This document shows positions 42,622 through 50,748 of a stretch of DNA of 64,000 bases, piece by piece. Origin of the DNA: Pseudoduganella flava. GTDB lineage: Bacteria; Pseudomonadota; Gammaproteobacteria; Burkholderiales; Burkholderiaceae_D. The stretch lies in contig NZ_VLKW01000014.1 of NCBI RefSeq assembly GCF_007830495.1, forward strand, positions 62,001 to 126,000, read 5' to 3'. The number at the start of each line of letters is the position of its first letter. Position 1 is the stretch's first letter. The notes under the pieces were generated by a model. It was not told where the DNA came from. It ran no database searches and saw nothing but the letters and a program-made list of their open reading frames with translations. The position numbers and the translations under genes were made by a program.

Positions 42622-42777
42622 TTACAACGCGGCCTGCGCCGTGTCGCCCGCCTTCTTGGCGAACTTCATGAAGATGTCCACGTTGCTCACATCGCTCGCG
42701 GCGGCTGCCACGGTCTCCATCTGCCGCACCGCTTGCGTGGTGCCGGTGCGCGCGGACCTTGCCACGATATCGGTCAT
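42622..42777 (-). CDS. 51-residue helical protein in the HrpL-controlled small-gene row
   Basis: ATG behind a strong AGGAGGGAGCG site. Sequence MTDIVARSARTGTTQAVRQM, ETVAAAASDVSNVDIFMKFA, KKAGDTAQAAL: one amphipathic helix pair, no Cys, no signal peptide. Third of three tiny genes that follow a hrp box. Size and composition suit a T3SS pilin, needle or secreted helper. A 200-bp untranslated stretch separates it from the repeat-protein gene. Confidence 0.6.
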   Translation of the reverse strand: MTDIVARSARTGTTQAVRQMETVAAAASDVSNVDIFMKFAKKAGDTAQAAL

Positions 42778-42786
42778 CGCTCCCTC

Positions 42787-42999
42787 CTATTGCTGGTCGT
42801 TGACCGACTTGGCCATCGAGTTGAAGATCTTCAGCTTGGTCAGCGCCGAGGCCTGCTGCGCCACCCACAACTGGAACTGCATGCCTTCCGCGGCGGCTTC
42901 CTGCGCCGCCTGGCCGAGCGGATTCGCGGCGGTACGTGCCATCGCCTTGCCGGGCCGCGCTTCGCCCGGCTGGCCCAGAGAGTTCAGGTAAGTGCTCAT
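42787..42999 (-). CDS. 70-residue helical T3SS-associated protein
   Basis: ATG behind GAGGAGCAAGC. MSTYLNSLGQPGEARPGKAM leads into a long helix with EGMQFQLWVAQQASALTKLK and IFNSMAKSVNDQQ. Size, lack of Cys and C-terminal helix are similar to needle/pilin subunits. Nine bases separate its stop from the next start. Family not recognised with certainty. Confidence 0.6.
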   Translation of the reverse strand: MSTYLNSLGQPGEARPGKAMARTAANPLGQAAQEAAAEGMQFQLWVAQQASALTKLKIFNSMAKSVNDQQ

Positions 43000-43078
43000 G
43001 CTTGCTCCTCACGGAAATGAAACCGGGCGCGCCGGCGCCTCGCGGCAGCCGGCACGCCCGCACGCGTGACGCCGTCGG

Positions 43079-43240
43079 TCAGATATACCCTGCGGAGTTC
43101 TCCTCGGCCTTCTTGCCGATCTTGTTCTTGATATCGCTGGCGTTCATCAGCGACGCGTTGGCACTCACCGTTTCCTGGGTGGCGATACCGTCTGCCGTGG
43201 CCGCGGTGCTTGCTCCTGCAACTACTCCTGGTAATGCCAT
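43079..43240 (-). CDS. 53-residue Ala/Thr-rich protein, candidate Hrp pilin (HrpA-like)
   Basis: ATG behind a near-ideal AGGAGGTTCGC site. MALPGVVAGASTAATADGIA, TQETVSANASLMNASDIKNK, IGKKAEENSAGYI. No Cys and no Trp; a flexible N-terminus and a helical C-terminus are the only shared traits of the highly variable HrpA pilins. It is the first gene after the divergent hrp box, the position of hrpA in many Hrp clusters. Assignment is inference. Confidence 0.55.
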   Translation of the reverse strand: MALPGVVAGASTAATADGIATQETVSANASLMNASDIKNKIGKKAEENSAGYI

Positions 43241-43306
43241 GCGAACCTCCTATGATTGATGTGAAGTTGCCGCCCCGTGAACGTTGATGCTGGGTGGCGG
43301 TATCCA

Positions 43307-43335
43307 TGGGTGTACGCCGGCCCGCCGATGGTTCC
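43307..43335 (-). promoter_or_regulatory. hrp box before the three tiny genes (one mismatch)
   Basis: GGAACC-N16-ACAC-CC-A on the minus strand, 67 bp before the 53-residue gene. Only the first C of CCAC differs. Back-to-back with the perfect box at 43370-43397. Confidence 0.65.
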
Positions 43336-43369
43336 GGCACTCGCGCATTTTTTGCGTGCGCCCGCCTGC

Positions 43370-43397
43370 GGAACCGATCGGTGCGCAACTCCACCCA
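43370..43397 (+). promoter_or_regulatory. Perfect hrp box before the harpin-like gene
   Basis: GGAACC-N15-CCAC-CC-A on the plus strand, 66 bp before the ATG of the glycine-rich gene. Confidence 0.83.
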
Positions 43398-43462
43398 TTC
43401 GCACAGCGCACGCTGTCCGCCGCCGCACCCGCGGCGCCGGTATTCACATCGCGAGGATCAAT

Positions 43463-43873
43463 ATGAACGTCGGTTTCAATCCCGGAGTCTCTAATTACAG
43501 CGTCGACAACAGCCAGATCGGCCAGGAATTCAAGGATGGCCTGAAGAACAAGACCAACGACGAACTGGTCGGCATGCTGGGCCAGAAGGACCTTGGTCCG
43601 CAGGCCAAGCTGGAAGTGGCCAAGGAGCTGCTGGACCGCATGAACGCCAAGGGTAGCGAAGGTGCCGGCGGCGCGGGCGGCGCCGGTGGCGGCGGCGAGG
43701 GCGGCGACCTGATGGATCTGCTGAAGAAGCTCATGGAAGGCAAGATCTCGCCGGAAGAGCTGAAGAAGCTGTCCGGCATGCTGGGCGTCGACGTCGCGAC
43801 GCTGGAGAAGGTCAAGGGGTCGGGCGAGAACCAGGGCGCGACGTCGGAAGAGCCGGACATCACCGGCGGCTGA
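43463..43873 (+). CDS. Harpin-like glycine-rich secreted protein
   Basis: 136 residues, no Cys, acidic. N-terminal secretion-type segment (NVGFNPGVSNYSVDNSQIGQ), helix KLEVAKELLDRMNAKGSEGA, a Gly block (GAGGAGGAGGGGEGG), helix LMDLLKKLMEGKISPEELKK and an acidic tail. Gly-rich, Cys-free, helix-Gly-helix proteins expressed from an hrp promoter fit the harpin (HrpZ/HrpN) class, which assists translocation and elicits plant responses. It is shorter than most harpins. A terminator follows. Confidence 0.72.
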   Translation: MNVGFNPGVSNYSVDNSQIGQEFKDGLKNKTNDELVGMLGQKDLGPQAKLEVAKELLDRMNAKGSEGAGGAGGAGGGGEGGDLMDLLKKLMEGKISPEELKKLSGMLGVDVATLEKVKGSGENQGATSEEPDITGG

Positions 43874-43924
43874 TCCGCGCGCGGTGGCGGCCATGCGCCG
43901 CCATGCCCCTCTCCCCTTCACACG

Positions 43925-43954
43925 GCGCCCGCCGAATGGGCGGGCGCGTCTTTT
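43925..43954 (+). terminator. Rho-independent terminator after the harpin gene
   Basis: Stem GCGCCCGCC / GGCGGGCGC with a short loop, followed by GTCTTTT. It precedes the dioxygenase start by about 10 bp. Confidence 0.8.
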
Positions 43955-43964
43955 CGGAGACAGC

Positions 43965-44912
43965 ATGATCGCAGTCCTGCAATCCGCCCACCCCCTGCGG
44001 CATGCGGCCAGCCAGATCGGCTACTGGCGCACGCTGCATCCCGACCTGACGATCACCGGGCGGCCACTGGCGGACACGCCCGCGCTCCCCGTGCTGACCC
44101 GCGCCGACGTGGGCCGCCTGGCCGCCGACACGGTGCGCGAAGGTTACTTCCACGCGCCGCAGGTGATCGCGCCGGCGTACGCGGCACGGCTGGCGCGCGT
44201 CGTCGACAACCTCGTACGCAACGGCATCCCGCCCGTGTTCTGTCTCGTCTACGACGAATTCTGGAACATGTTCGCCGGCCTCGACCCGCTGCTGCGCGCG
44301 CTGCTGGGCGAAGGCTACCGCCTGCTGCCGGCCGATATCTGGGCCTGGCACGTGGCGCCCACCGAAGGGGCATCCGGCTGGGGCCCGCACCGCGACCTGC
44401 CGCGGCTCGACGCCCTGCGCGCCGACGGCCGCCCGCGCGTCGTGAACGTGTGGCTGCCGCTGACGGACGCGGGGCCCGACAACGCCTGCATGTACGTGCT
44501 GCCCGCCCATCTGGACCCGAACTTCCCGGAACACGTGGATGGCGGCCGGTTCGGCCTGGAGGACTGGCAGAACATCCGCGCGCTGCCCGCGCATGCCGGC
44601 AGCGCGCTGGGCTGGAACACGCAGGTGCTGCACTGGGGCGGCCGCTGCAGCGCACGCGCCACGGCGCCGCGCATCAGCGTGGGCATCTACTTCCGCAGCG
44701 CCGATTGCGACCTGCGCCGGCCCGCCCCGGACCCAGCACGGACGGGCTGCGCGCCGTTGCCGTTCGGGCCCGCGCTCGCGCTGCCGTTCGAAGCCCGGCT
44801 GGAAGCGATCGCCGGGGCGCTGGACCTGTACAACAAGCGCATCCCGAGCGACTTCCCCACGACGTGGGAAGCGATCTTCGCGTTTGCGCGGCGGCACCGG
44901 CGCGGCACATGA
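43965..44912 (+). CDS. Phytanoyl-CoA dioxygenase (PhyH)-family protein
   Basis: 315 residues behind GGAGACAGC-ATG. REGYFHAPQVIAPAYAARLA is the typical PhyH entry helix; GWGPHRDLPRLDAL carries the HxD iron ligands, RVVNVWLPLTDAGPDNACMY the core strands, and VLHWGGRCSARATAPRISVG the distal His with the 2OG-binding Arg. Substrate unknown. It lies between the harpin terminator and the giant effector gene, with no hrp box of its own; limited read-through from the harpin promoter is possible. It may be a modifying enzyme or a passenger gene. Confidence 0.8.
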   Translation: MIAVLQSAHPLRHAASQIGYWRTLHPDLTITGRPLADTPALPVLTRADVGRLAADTVREGYFHAPQVIAPAYAARLARVVDNLVRNGIPPVFCLVYDEFWNMFAGLDPLLRALLGEGYRLLPADIWAWHVAPTEGASGWGPHRDLPRLDALRADGRPRVVNVWLPLTDAGPDNACMYVLPAHLDPNFPEHVDGGRFGLEDWQNIRALPAHAGSALGWNTQVLHWGGRCSARATAPRISVGIYFRSADCDLRRPAPDPARTGCAPLPFGPALALPFEARLEAIAGALDLYNKRIPSDFPTTWEAIFAFARRHRRGT

Positions 44913-44943
44913 ACCGCCTTCTAGCGCTGATTTTTGCGCTCAC

Positions 44944-44974
44944 CAAAAAAGCCCGCCGTCCAGGCGGGCTTTGT
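44944..44974. terminator. Bidirectional terminator between PhyH and giant-protein genes
   Basis: AAAAAA-GCCCGCC-GTCCA-GGCGGGC-TTTG: symmetric 7-bp stem with A-run and T-run, serving both convergent genes. Confidence 0.85.
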
Positions 44975-44992
44975 CCTGGGCCGCGCCGCGCG

Positions 44993-47900
44993 TCAGGCGG
45001 TTTCCGGCCGCGGATACGGCTGCCCGCCGACCTGGGTGCTGAGCCACGACTGCAGCGGCACGTAGTCGGAGCCGGCGAAGTCCTGCAGCTTGCCGAGCAG
45101 CTGGCCCGACGTGGCCTTCACTTCGTCGCGCATGCCCGGCAGCCGCGCCATCGCGCCGCCGACGGTACGCACGGCGCCGTTGCGCAGCGTGTAGCGGCTG
45201 CCCGCCGGGTTCGGGTAGGCCGATGCCATGATCGTGTGCAGCAGGTTGCCCGCCGTGGCGCCGTCGCCATCCACCTTCACCGGCACGCTGGTCAGCACAC
45301 CGTCGCGGTAGCCCAGCGCGTGGAAGCCGTTCGGGCCCACGCCGATCATCGTCGGCCCCGCCTTTTCCCAGCGCAGGTCGACGCCGTCCCACGTCTTGTC
45401 GATCGTCGCCAGCTTCTTCGGCTCGCCGTGCTCCAGCACCACCTGGCCATCGGCCCCCACCTCCAGCATCAGCAGCGGCTTGCGCAGCGCGCCGGCCGCC
45501 ACCTTCGCCAGCAGGTGGCCCTTGCAGGCCTCGCCTTCCTGCGCCGTCAGCACGGTATCGGCGCGCAGCGCGTTCAGCTGCGCCGCCGCCTTCCCGGCCG
45601 CGGTACGGGTCTCGGCCAGCGCCGCTTCATGCCGCGCGCGCACGGCATTGCCGTCGTCGTAGTAGCCGCCGCGCCGCATGTCTTCCTCGTGGTGGATGTT
45701 GCGGGTCGCATCGTTCAGGTAAGGCTTGATCGGATCGTCCAGCAGCAGCGCCGCGTTGATGAAGTCCAGCATGCCGCGCGGGCTGGCCGGCGACGTGTAC
45801 GGATAGCGCCAGCGGGCCGGCTGGTCCGGGCTGCGTTCGACCTCGGTGCCGAGGAAGTAGTTCTTGCTGGCGACGACGAACGTCATGTCGTTGCTCTTGC
45901 TGTCGTAGCGGAAGAAGTGGCCGCTGGCCGGCTCGATACCGAGCGCGCCGTCGGCCAGCGGCGGCGTCTCGCCCCGTGCCCTGGCCTCCTGCCATTCCCG
46001 GTAGTTGTTCTCGAGATCATAGGTGTTCACGCGGCTCATGTAGACGACCTGGCCCAGGTTCTCGGCCGGCGTGCCGTCCGCGTTCAGCCGCGCCGGCGGG
46101 TTCGCGTCGACGCGGTTGACGACGAAGATCCCGCCCGGCATCGAGATCGTCTCGGCCTGCATCAGCTCCGTGTACTTCGAGATGTTCACGGCCGTATCCT
46201 GGTTCATCACGATGCGCAGGCTGCGCTCGTCCGCGGCGGCGCCGTAGCCCAGCGCGGCAAGGAAGGCGGCGGCCAGCGTTTCCGCGCTCGTCGTCGACAG
46301 GATTTCGCTCAGCGAGATGCGTTCCTGCTCGGTGATCGTGCGGCCCAGCGGCTGATCCGGCGTCTGCGCGAAGTACGCGGCATCGGTGACGACGGCACGT
46401 TGCACGATGGCCGGGAACTTCTTCGCATGCAGCGCGCCCAGGTTGATCAGCAGCGGATCGCGCGGCGAGATCTGCTGGTCCTCGTCCCCGGCCACGTTAC
46501 CGCGCTTGTTCATCATCTCCGTGGTCAGGTGCACGCCCGGCACCACCTGGGTGAAGTAAGGCTGGCCCGTTTGCGCCCAGCGCAGCAGGTAGTGGAAGAA
46601 GCCCGATTCCTGCGTGTACTTGACGGTGGACGTCAGGATGTCGCGGATGATCCGCGCCGACAGGCGCTGGTACTGGGCCATGCTGTCGTCCGGGCTTTCC
46701 GGCATGCCCCGCACGCCTTCCATCGCATTGTGCACGCGGGCGATGTGCGCCGCCGGCGCCTCGGAAAACGTCGTCAGCGCCTGCGGCACGCGCGCCGTCT
46801 TGCCGCCGATGCGGCGGTTGCCTTCGGCGCCGTGCGGCAGCGCCGGCCCGAGGAAGTCCGGCGATACGACCGTCGGGTAGTTCGGGCCGTGGCGGTCGTG
46901 CCCCTCGACGAACTCGTTCATCAGGCGGCTCATCATCGGCTCGATTTCCGGCGGCAGCTGCGCGCGGCTGTTCGAGACGGGTTGCGTGCCCGGCTGGGCA
47001 GGGGCGGCGGAAGCGGCAGCGGCGGACGACGGCCCGGGCTGCGCCGTCGGCAGCGTCGCCTCCACCATCTCGTTGAACCGCTCCGTCATGCGCTCCAGGT
47101 AGGCCACCTGGGCATCGGCATCCAGGTCGGCAAAGCCGGCGGCATCCTGCACCCGCTGCAGCTCCGCCGCGTCGCCCGGCTGCGCCGCCATCATCATGCG
47201 GTTGAGCTTCTTGTGCGAGTCCTCGATGAACATGCCCGTGCTGTGCAATGCGCCGGCCAGCCATTCGACGTCTTCCAGCTTCGCGTCGCCCTTCTTCAGC
47301 AGCTTCGTGCCGGCCGTCGACAGCGAGCGGCCGAAGTCCTGCAGCGACATCGCCACGCCGTTGTAGCGGGCCTCGCGGCTGACCTGGTCGTCCACCACAT
47401 TGTTGTTCGGCCCCAGCAGCCCGGCCGCGCTCAGCGCCGTCACGAGGATCGGCGCCAGCCATTTGTCGAAGCCGCGCGTGGCCATGCGGGTCACGAACGC
47501 TTCCTGGTAGTCGCGCTGCGTCATGTCGTGGCGCGTCGTGGGGTTGCCTGCCACGGCGCCGAGGGAACGCAGCAGCAGGTCGCCGATGAAGAAGTTCACC
47601 GTGTCCGCCACCATGCGCGCGGCCGGGTGGTTTTCGCGGTTGCCGGCGCGCCCCATCACCGCGTTGCTGGCCGTGAGCAGGCCCGCCACGCCGACCAGCG
47701 TGGCCACGTCGTGGCCGTCGCCGCGGGGCAGCCCCATGTGCTTCTGGATGCCGTAGTTGAACAGCAGCCGCGTGAACTCGGTGGCGTACGGCACGGCGCC
47801 TTCGTTGAACAGCTGGCCGCCGACCGTCTCGCGGCTTTTCCACGAATCTTTCAGCAGGTTCTGCTGCAGGAATGCGAACACGGGGGTCAGCACGCTTTGC

Positions 47901-49564
47901 ACGACGACCGTCACGCCGATGGCCTTGGCCAGCGTGACGGCATCGACGACACCCGCGCCGCCACCGGTGAAGGGACGCGCGCCGGGCAGCAGCGCGTGCG
48001 TGTGCTCGTCGCGCTGCGAATTGATCAGGTGCGTGAATGCCCACACGGAAGCGGCGGTGCAGACGGCCTTCACGGCCGTGTTCAGGGCCGCCATCACGCG
48101 CGCATCGCGCGCGCCGATCGCCGGGTCCAGCGTGACGAGGTTCAGCAGCAGCTTGCCGCCGGCCCGGGCATGCCCCAGCAGGCTGGTACGGTCCACCATC
48201 AGCGGGCCGGCCAGCAGCGCCTCGCCGGTGGACAGCACGATCTCCGGATTGCTGAACCCTTCGACGGAACCGAACACGCCGGTGGAACGGCCCTGGTACG
48301 AATACAGGCTGGTATGCGCATTGTCCAGCGGCGCCAGCATGTCCACGCCCGGCTCCTTCGGGTACACCAGCCGCATCTTCAGGCCGTTGTCCGTGTAGCG
48401 CAGGTCGTGCACGGCACCGTCCTCCGTCGTGATGCGCAGGTGCAGGCCGGACGGGGCATGGTGCAGCAAGTTGCGCAGGCCGGCCAGCTTGACGCCCGGC
48501 GTGCCCACCGGCCCCATCGTCTCGACGCTGGCGATGCCGGAGAGCTCGGCGACGACGCTGCCTTCGATGTTCACGCTGGCCGGCACGTGCTTGCCGCGGC
48601 GCTGCTGCTGCGGGTGCGCCTTCTCGTGCTCGGCGGCGTCCGTCAGGAAGATCACGAGGCGGTTCTCGATCGCGTTGTAGTCGGCATAGCCGGCGTCGAA
48701 CGGGCTGCCCCGCCCTTGCGCGTTGAGCGGCCGGCCGCCGAAGCCGGCCGCCATGTAGTTCTCCGCGTTGGCCCACGTGACGCGGCGCGGGAACGGCATC
48801 GCGTTCGGCGGCACCGGCATCACGACGCCTTCCGATTCCTGCGCCGTGCGGCGCGCCATCAGCTGCGAGGCGCGCGACAGTTCCATCAGGTGCGTGCGAA
48901 AGCTCGTCTCCATCCGCTCGCCATCGGGCTTGCCGTCATGGTCGGCCGCATTGAACGCCTTCAGCTCCTTCAGGCTGACGAGCCGGTTGGCGTATCCCTT
49001 GACGAAGTAGCGCTCCTCCGGCTCCGCGCTGCCCGGCACGGACACCTTGTCCTTGACGACGGCCAGGTGCTCGGTCACGGTCATGTGCCGGTTCGCGAAC
49101 GGCAGCACCAGCACGCCGTCATGGTCGTTCAGCGACGCCAGCGGCACGCCGGCCGATTGCGAGCGCACGTAGCGCCCGCCCAGTTCCGCCACGGCGGCGT
49201 CCAGCGCCTCGCGCGTGCTGCCCATCTCGCGCTTGGCGCGGTGGAAGGCGGCACTCGCGGCGTTGTCTGCCGGCGTCGTCGCCAGGTCGGCCGCGGCGGC
49301 GATCACGCCCGGGCTGACGATCGTCGCTTCGACGTCGTCCGGCTCGGGCGCCTTGTGCGCGCTGCTGCCGACGGCGGACGACTCGCCCTCCTCCTGCGGC
49401 GCGTGCTGGCGCAGCACCAGCTGCACGGCCCGCCCGCCCTGGTGCGGCCGCGCGCCGGACGGTTGCGAGGTGGCGTCCTCGCCCGCCGGCGCGGCTGGGC
49501 GCGTGTCGCGCAGTTCGTAATTCTCGGCCTGGTGGGCAGGCTTGTTCGATCCGATTGAGAACAT
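44993..49564 (-). CDS. Giant T3SS-regulon protein, candidate effector (1,523 aa)
   Basis: Start MFSIGSNKPAHQAENYELRD. Residues 1-100 are Ser/Pro/Gln/Ala-rich and disordered, as in type III signals. A long mixed domain (100-490) is followed by about five moderately hydrophobic segments (about 494-514, 543-565, 618-637, 655-672, 703-717), a helical part with VEWLAGALHSTGMFIEDSHK, a Ser/Ala linker near 880-910 and a C-terminal domain of about 600 residues (FFHYLLRWAQTGQPYFTQVV, WDGVDLRWEKAGPTMIGVG). No known catalytic motif was recognised. A hrp box lies 52 bp upstream. Size and position next to a harpin recall AvrE/DspE-type effectors, but I see no clear similarity. Confidence 0.72.
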   Translation of the reverse strand: MFSIGSNKPAHQAENYELRDTRPAAPAGEDATSQPSGARPHQGGRAVQLVLRQHAPQEEGESSAVGSSAHKAPEPDDVEATIVSPGVIAAAADLATTPADNAASAAFHRAKREMGSTREALDAAVAELGGRYVRSQSAGVPLASLNDHDGVLVLPFANRHMTVTEHLAVVKDKVSVPGSAEPEERYFVKGYANRLVSLKELKAFNAADHDGKPDGERMETSFRTHLMELSRASQLMARRTAQESEGVVMPVPPNAMPFPRRVTWANAENYMAAGFGGRPLNAQGRGSPFDAGYADYNAIENRLVIFLTDAAEHEKAHPQQQRRGKHVPASVNIEGSVVAELSGIASVETMGPVGTPGVKLAGLRNLLHHAPSGLHLRITTEDGAVHDLRYTDNGLKMRLVYPKEPGVDMLAPLDNAHTSLYSYQGRSTGVFGSVEGFSNPEIVLSTGEALLAGPLMVDRTSLLGHARAGGKLLLNLVTLDPAIGARDARVMAALNTAVKAVCTAASVWAFTHLINSQRDEHTHALLPGARPFTGGGAGVVDAVTLAKAIGVTVVVQSVLTPVFAFLQQNLLKDSWKSRETVGGQLFNEGAVPYATEFTRLLFNYGIQKHMGLPRGDGHDVATLVGVAGLLTASNAVMGRAGNRENHPAARMVADTVNFFIGDLLLRSLGAVAGNPTTRHDMTQRDYQEAFVTRMATRGFDKWLAPILVTALSAAGLLGPNNNVVDDQVSREARYNGVAMSLQDFGRSLSTAGTKLLKKGDAKLEDVEWLAGALHSTGMFIEDSHKKLNRMMMAAQPGDAAELQRVQDAAGFADLDADAQVAYLERMTERFNEMVEATLPTAQPGPSSAAAASAAPAQPGTQPVSNSRAQLPPEIEPMMSRLMNEFVEGHDRHGPNYPTVVSPDFLGPALPHGAEGNRRIGGKTARVPQALTTFSEAPAAHIARVHNAMEGVRGMPESPDDSMAQYQRLSARIIRDILTSTVKYTQESGFFHYLLRWAQTGQPYFTQVVPGVHLTTEMMNKRGNVAGDEDQQISPRDPLLINLGALHAKKFPAIVQRAVVTDAAYFAQTPDQPLGRTITEQERISLSEILSTTSAETLAAAFLAALGYGAAADERSLRIVMNQDTAVNISKYTELMQAETISMPGGIFVVNRVDANPPARLNADGTPAENLGQVVYMSRVNTYDLENNYREWQEARARGETPPLADGALGIEPASGHFFRYDSKSNDMTFVVASKNYFLGTEVERSPDQPARWRYPYTSPASPRGMLDFINAALLLDDPIKPYLNDATRNIHHEEDMRRGGYYDDGNAVRARHEAALAETRTAAGKAAAQLNALRADTVLTAQEGEACKGHLLAKVAAGALRKPLLMLEVGADGQVVLEHGEPKKLATIDKTWDGVDLRWEKAGPTMIGVGPNGFHALGYRDGVLTSVPVKVDGDGATAGNLLHTIMASAYPNPAGSRYTLRNGAVRTVGGAMARLPGMRDEVKATSGQLLGKLQDFAGSDYVPLQSWLSTQVGGQPYPRPETA

Positions 49565-49612
49565 GACTTCCTCTCGTGTTGGTGGATGTTTGCGCAAACA
49601 AGATTGCCCTGT

Positions 49613-49641
49613 TGAGTGACGCAGTGCAGCATTCCGGTTCC
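49613..49641 (-). promoter_or_regulatory. hrp box before the giant protein gene (one mismatch)
   Basis: GGAACC-N16-TCAC-TC-A on the minus strand, 52 bp before the start codon. The -35-like half is perfect, and only the first base of CCAC differs. Confidence 0.65.
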
Positions 49642-49677
49642 AACATGAAAGTTTTTACGCCTGGCGCGCAGTGCACC

Positions 49678-50748
49678 TCAATTCGCTAATACAAACATCA
49701 GCAGGCGCGTCGGCGCGCCTGTAAAGTTGTTGTCCGACGCGACAACCAGCGTGCGCCGGCCATCGGCAAGGCGGGGGCCCCACGCCATCGCTTCGTAGTT
49801 GTCCTGCCAGCCGGATGGGACCAGGTAGCCCGTGACGGGCCACTTCCCCAGCGGCCTCGCCTTGCCCGGATCGAGCGGCGCATCGGCCGGCACGGGCTGC
49901 GCGCCAGCCACGTCGACGACGTACAGCCGCGTGTCGAACACGAAGCCCCCACCTGCGCGCCGGCCGGAACGTTCCAGCACCAGCAGGCGCTGCGCGTCCA
50001 GCGCGAGGATCTCGGAGATGCCGTTGTCGGCCGGTCCCGCGCCGCCGGGCACCGGGTCGAGCGGGTATGCGTACTGGGCAAGCACGGTGCCGGCGCGCGA
50101 CATCAACGTCAGCCGTGCCAGTGCGCCATGCGTGGCATCCGGCAGCGGCCCGTCCTCGATCAGCGGCCCTTCCATCGCCACCCACAGCGCGCCGCCATCG
50201 GGCGTGAACGCCAGTCCCTCGGGCCCGACGTTGCTGCGGCCGCCGCATGCGCAGTCGGGCTGGATGCGCAGGCGCTGCGGCAGCGGTGCCTCGCCAAGAT
50301 AAGCACCGTCCCGGCTGGCGTGATGGATGAACGAAGGGATGCGGGCGGCCCGATCGCCTTCGCTGGCGTACCACAGCGTGCCGTCCAGTGGATCGATGCG
50401 CAGCGCTTCGATGTCCGCCACGAGACCGGGCTGGCTGCGCGCCGCATAGGCTCCGCCGCCCTGCTGGCGCCATGGCGTGGCCGCGCCAATATCGGCGGTT
50501 GTCACGCCAACGTCGTCATAGCCGATGCGGGCCCGCCAGTAGCGCGCCGGGCCATGCTCGCCGCGGTCGTCCGTCGCCAGCAGCCACTCGTCCCGCCGCG
50601 CATCGTAGTCGATGCCGGAGATGCCGCCGAAGCCGTCGGCCTGGCCGATCTGGTACGTACCGACCAGGTGCAGCGCGACATCGTGCGCCGGAGGCACCGG
50701 CGCGGAGCCGGCCAGCAGGGCCAGGCCCGCCGCCAGCGCGCGGTTCAC
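49678..50748 (-). CDS. Phytase-like esterase (PF13449-type), exported
   Basis: 356 residues. Signal peptide (AAGLALLAGSAPVPPAH), then a beta-propeller-like family core: FGGISGIDYDARRDEWLLAT, DIEALRIDPLDGTLWYASEG, VGPEGLAFTPDGGALWVAME and a closing DNYEAMAWGPRLADG. The family is annotated 'esterase-like activity of phytase'. It is the last gene of the nucleoside operon; it may dephosphorylate or cleave phosphate esters in the periplasm before uptake (inference). Confidence 0.82.
   Translation of the reverse strand: MNRALAAGLALLAGSAPVPPAHDVALHLVGTYQIGQADGFGGISGIDYDARRDEWLLATDDRGEHGPARYWRARIGYDDVGVTTADIGAATPWRQQGGGAYAARSQPGLVADIEALRIDPLDGTLWYASEGDRAARIPSFIHHASRDGAYLGEAPLPQRLRIQPDCACGGRSNVGPEGLAFTPDGGALWVAMEGPLIEDGPLPDATHGALARLTLMSRAGTVLAQYAYPLDPVPGGAGPADNGISEILALDAQRLLVLERSGRRAGGGFVFDTRLYVVDVAGAQPVPADAPLDPGKARPLGKWPVTGYLVPSGWQDNYEAMAWGPRLADGRRTLVVASDNNFTGAPTRLLMFVLAN

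Noticed and set aside
44450..49558. A 1,702-codon open frame on the plus strand opposite the giant effector gene
   Set aside because: Composition is Arg/His/Ala/Gln-rich antisense of a GC-rich gene, with no domain, and its first part overlaps the PhyH gene; the minus-strand frame has a ribosome site, hrp box and normal protein composition.
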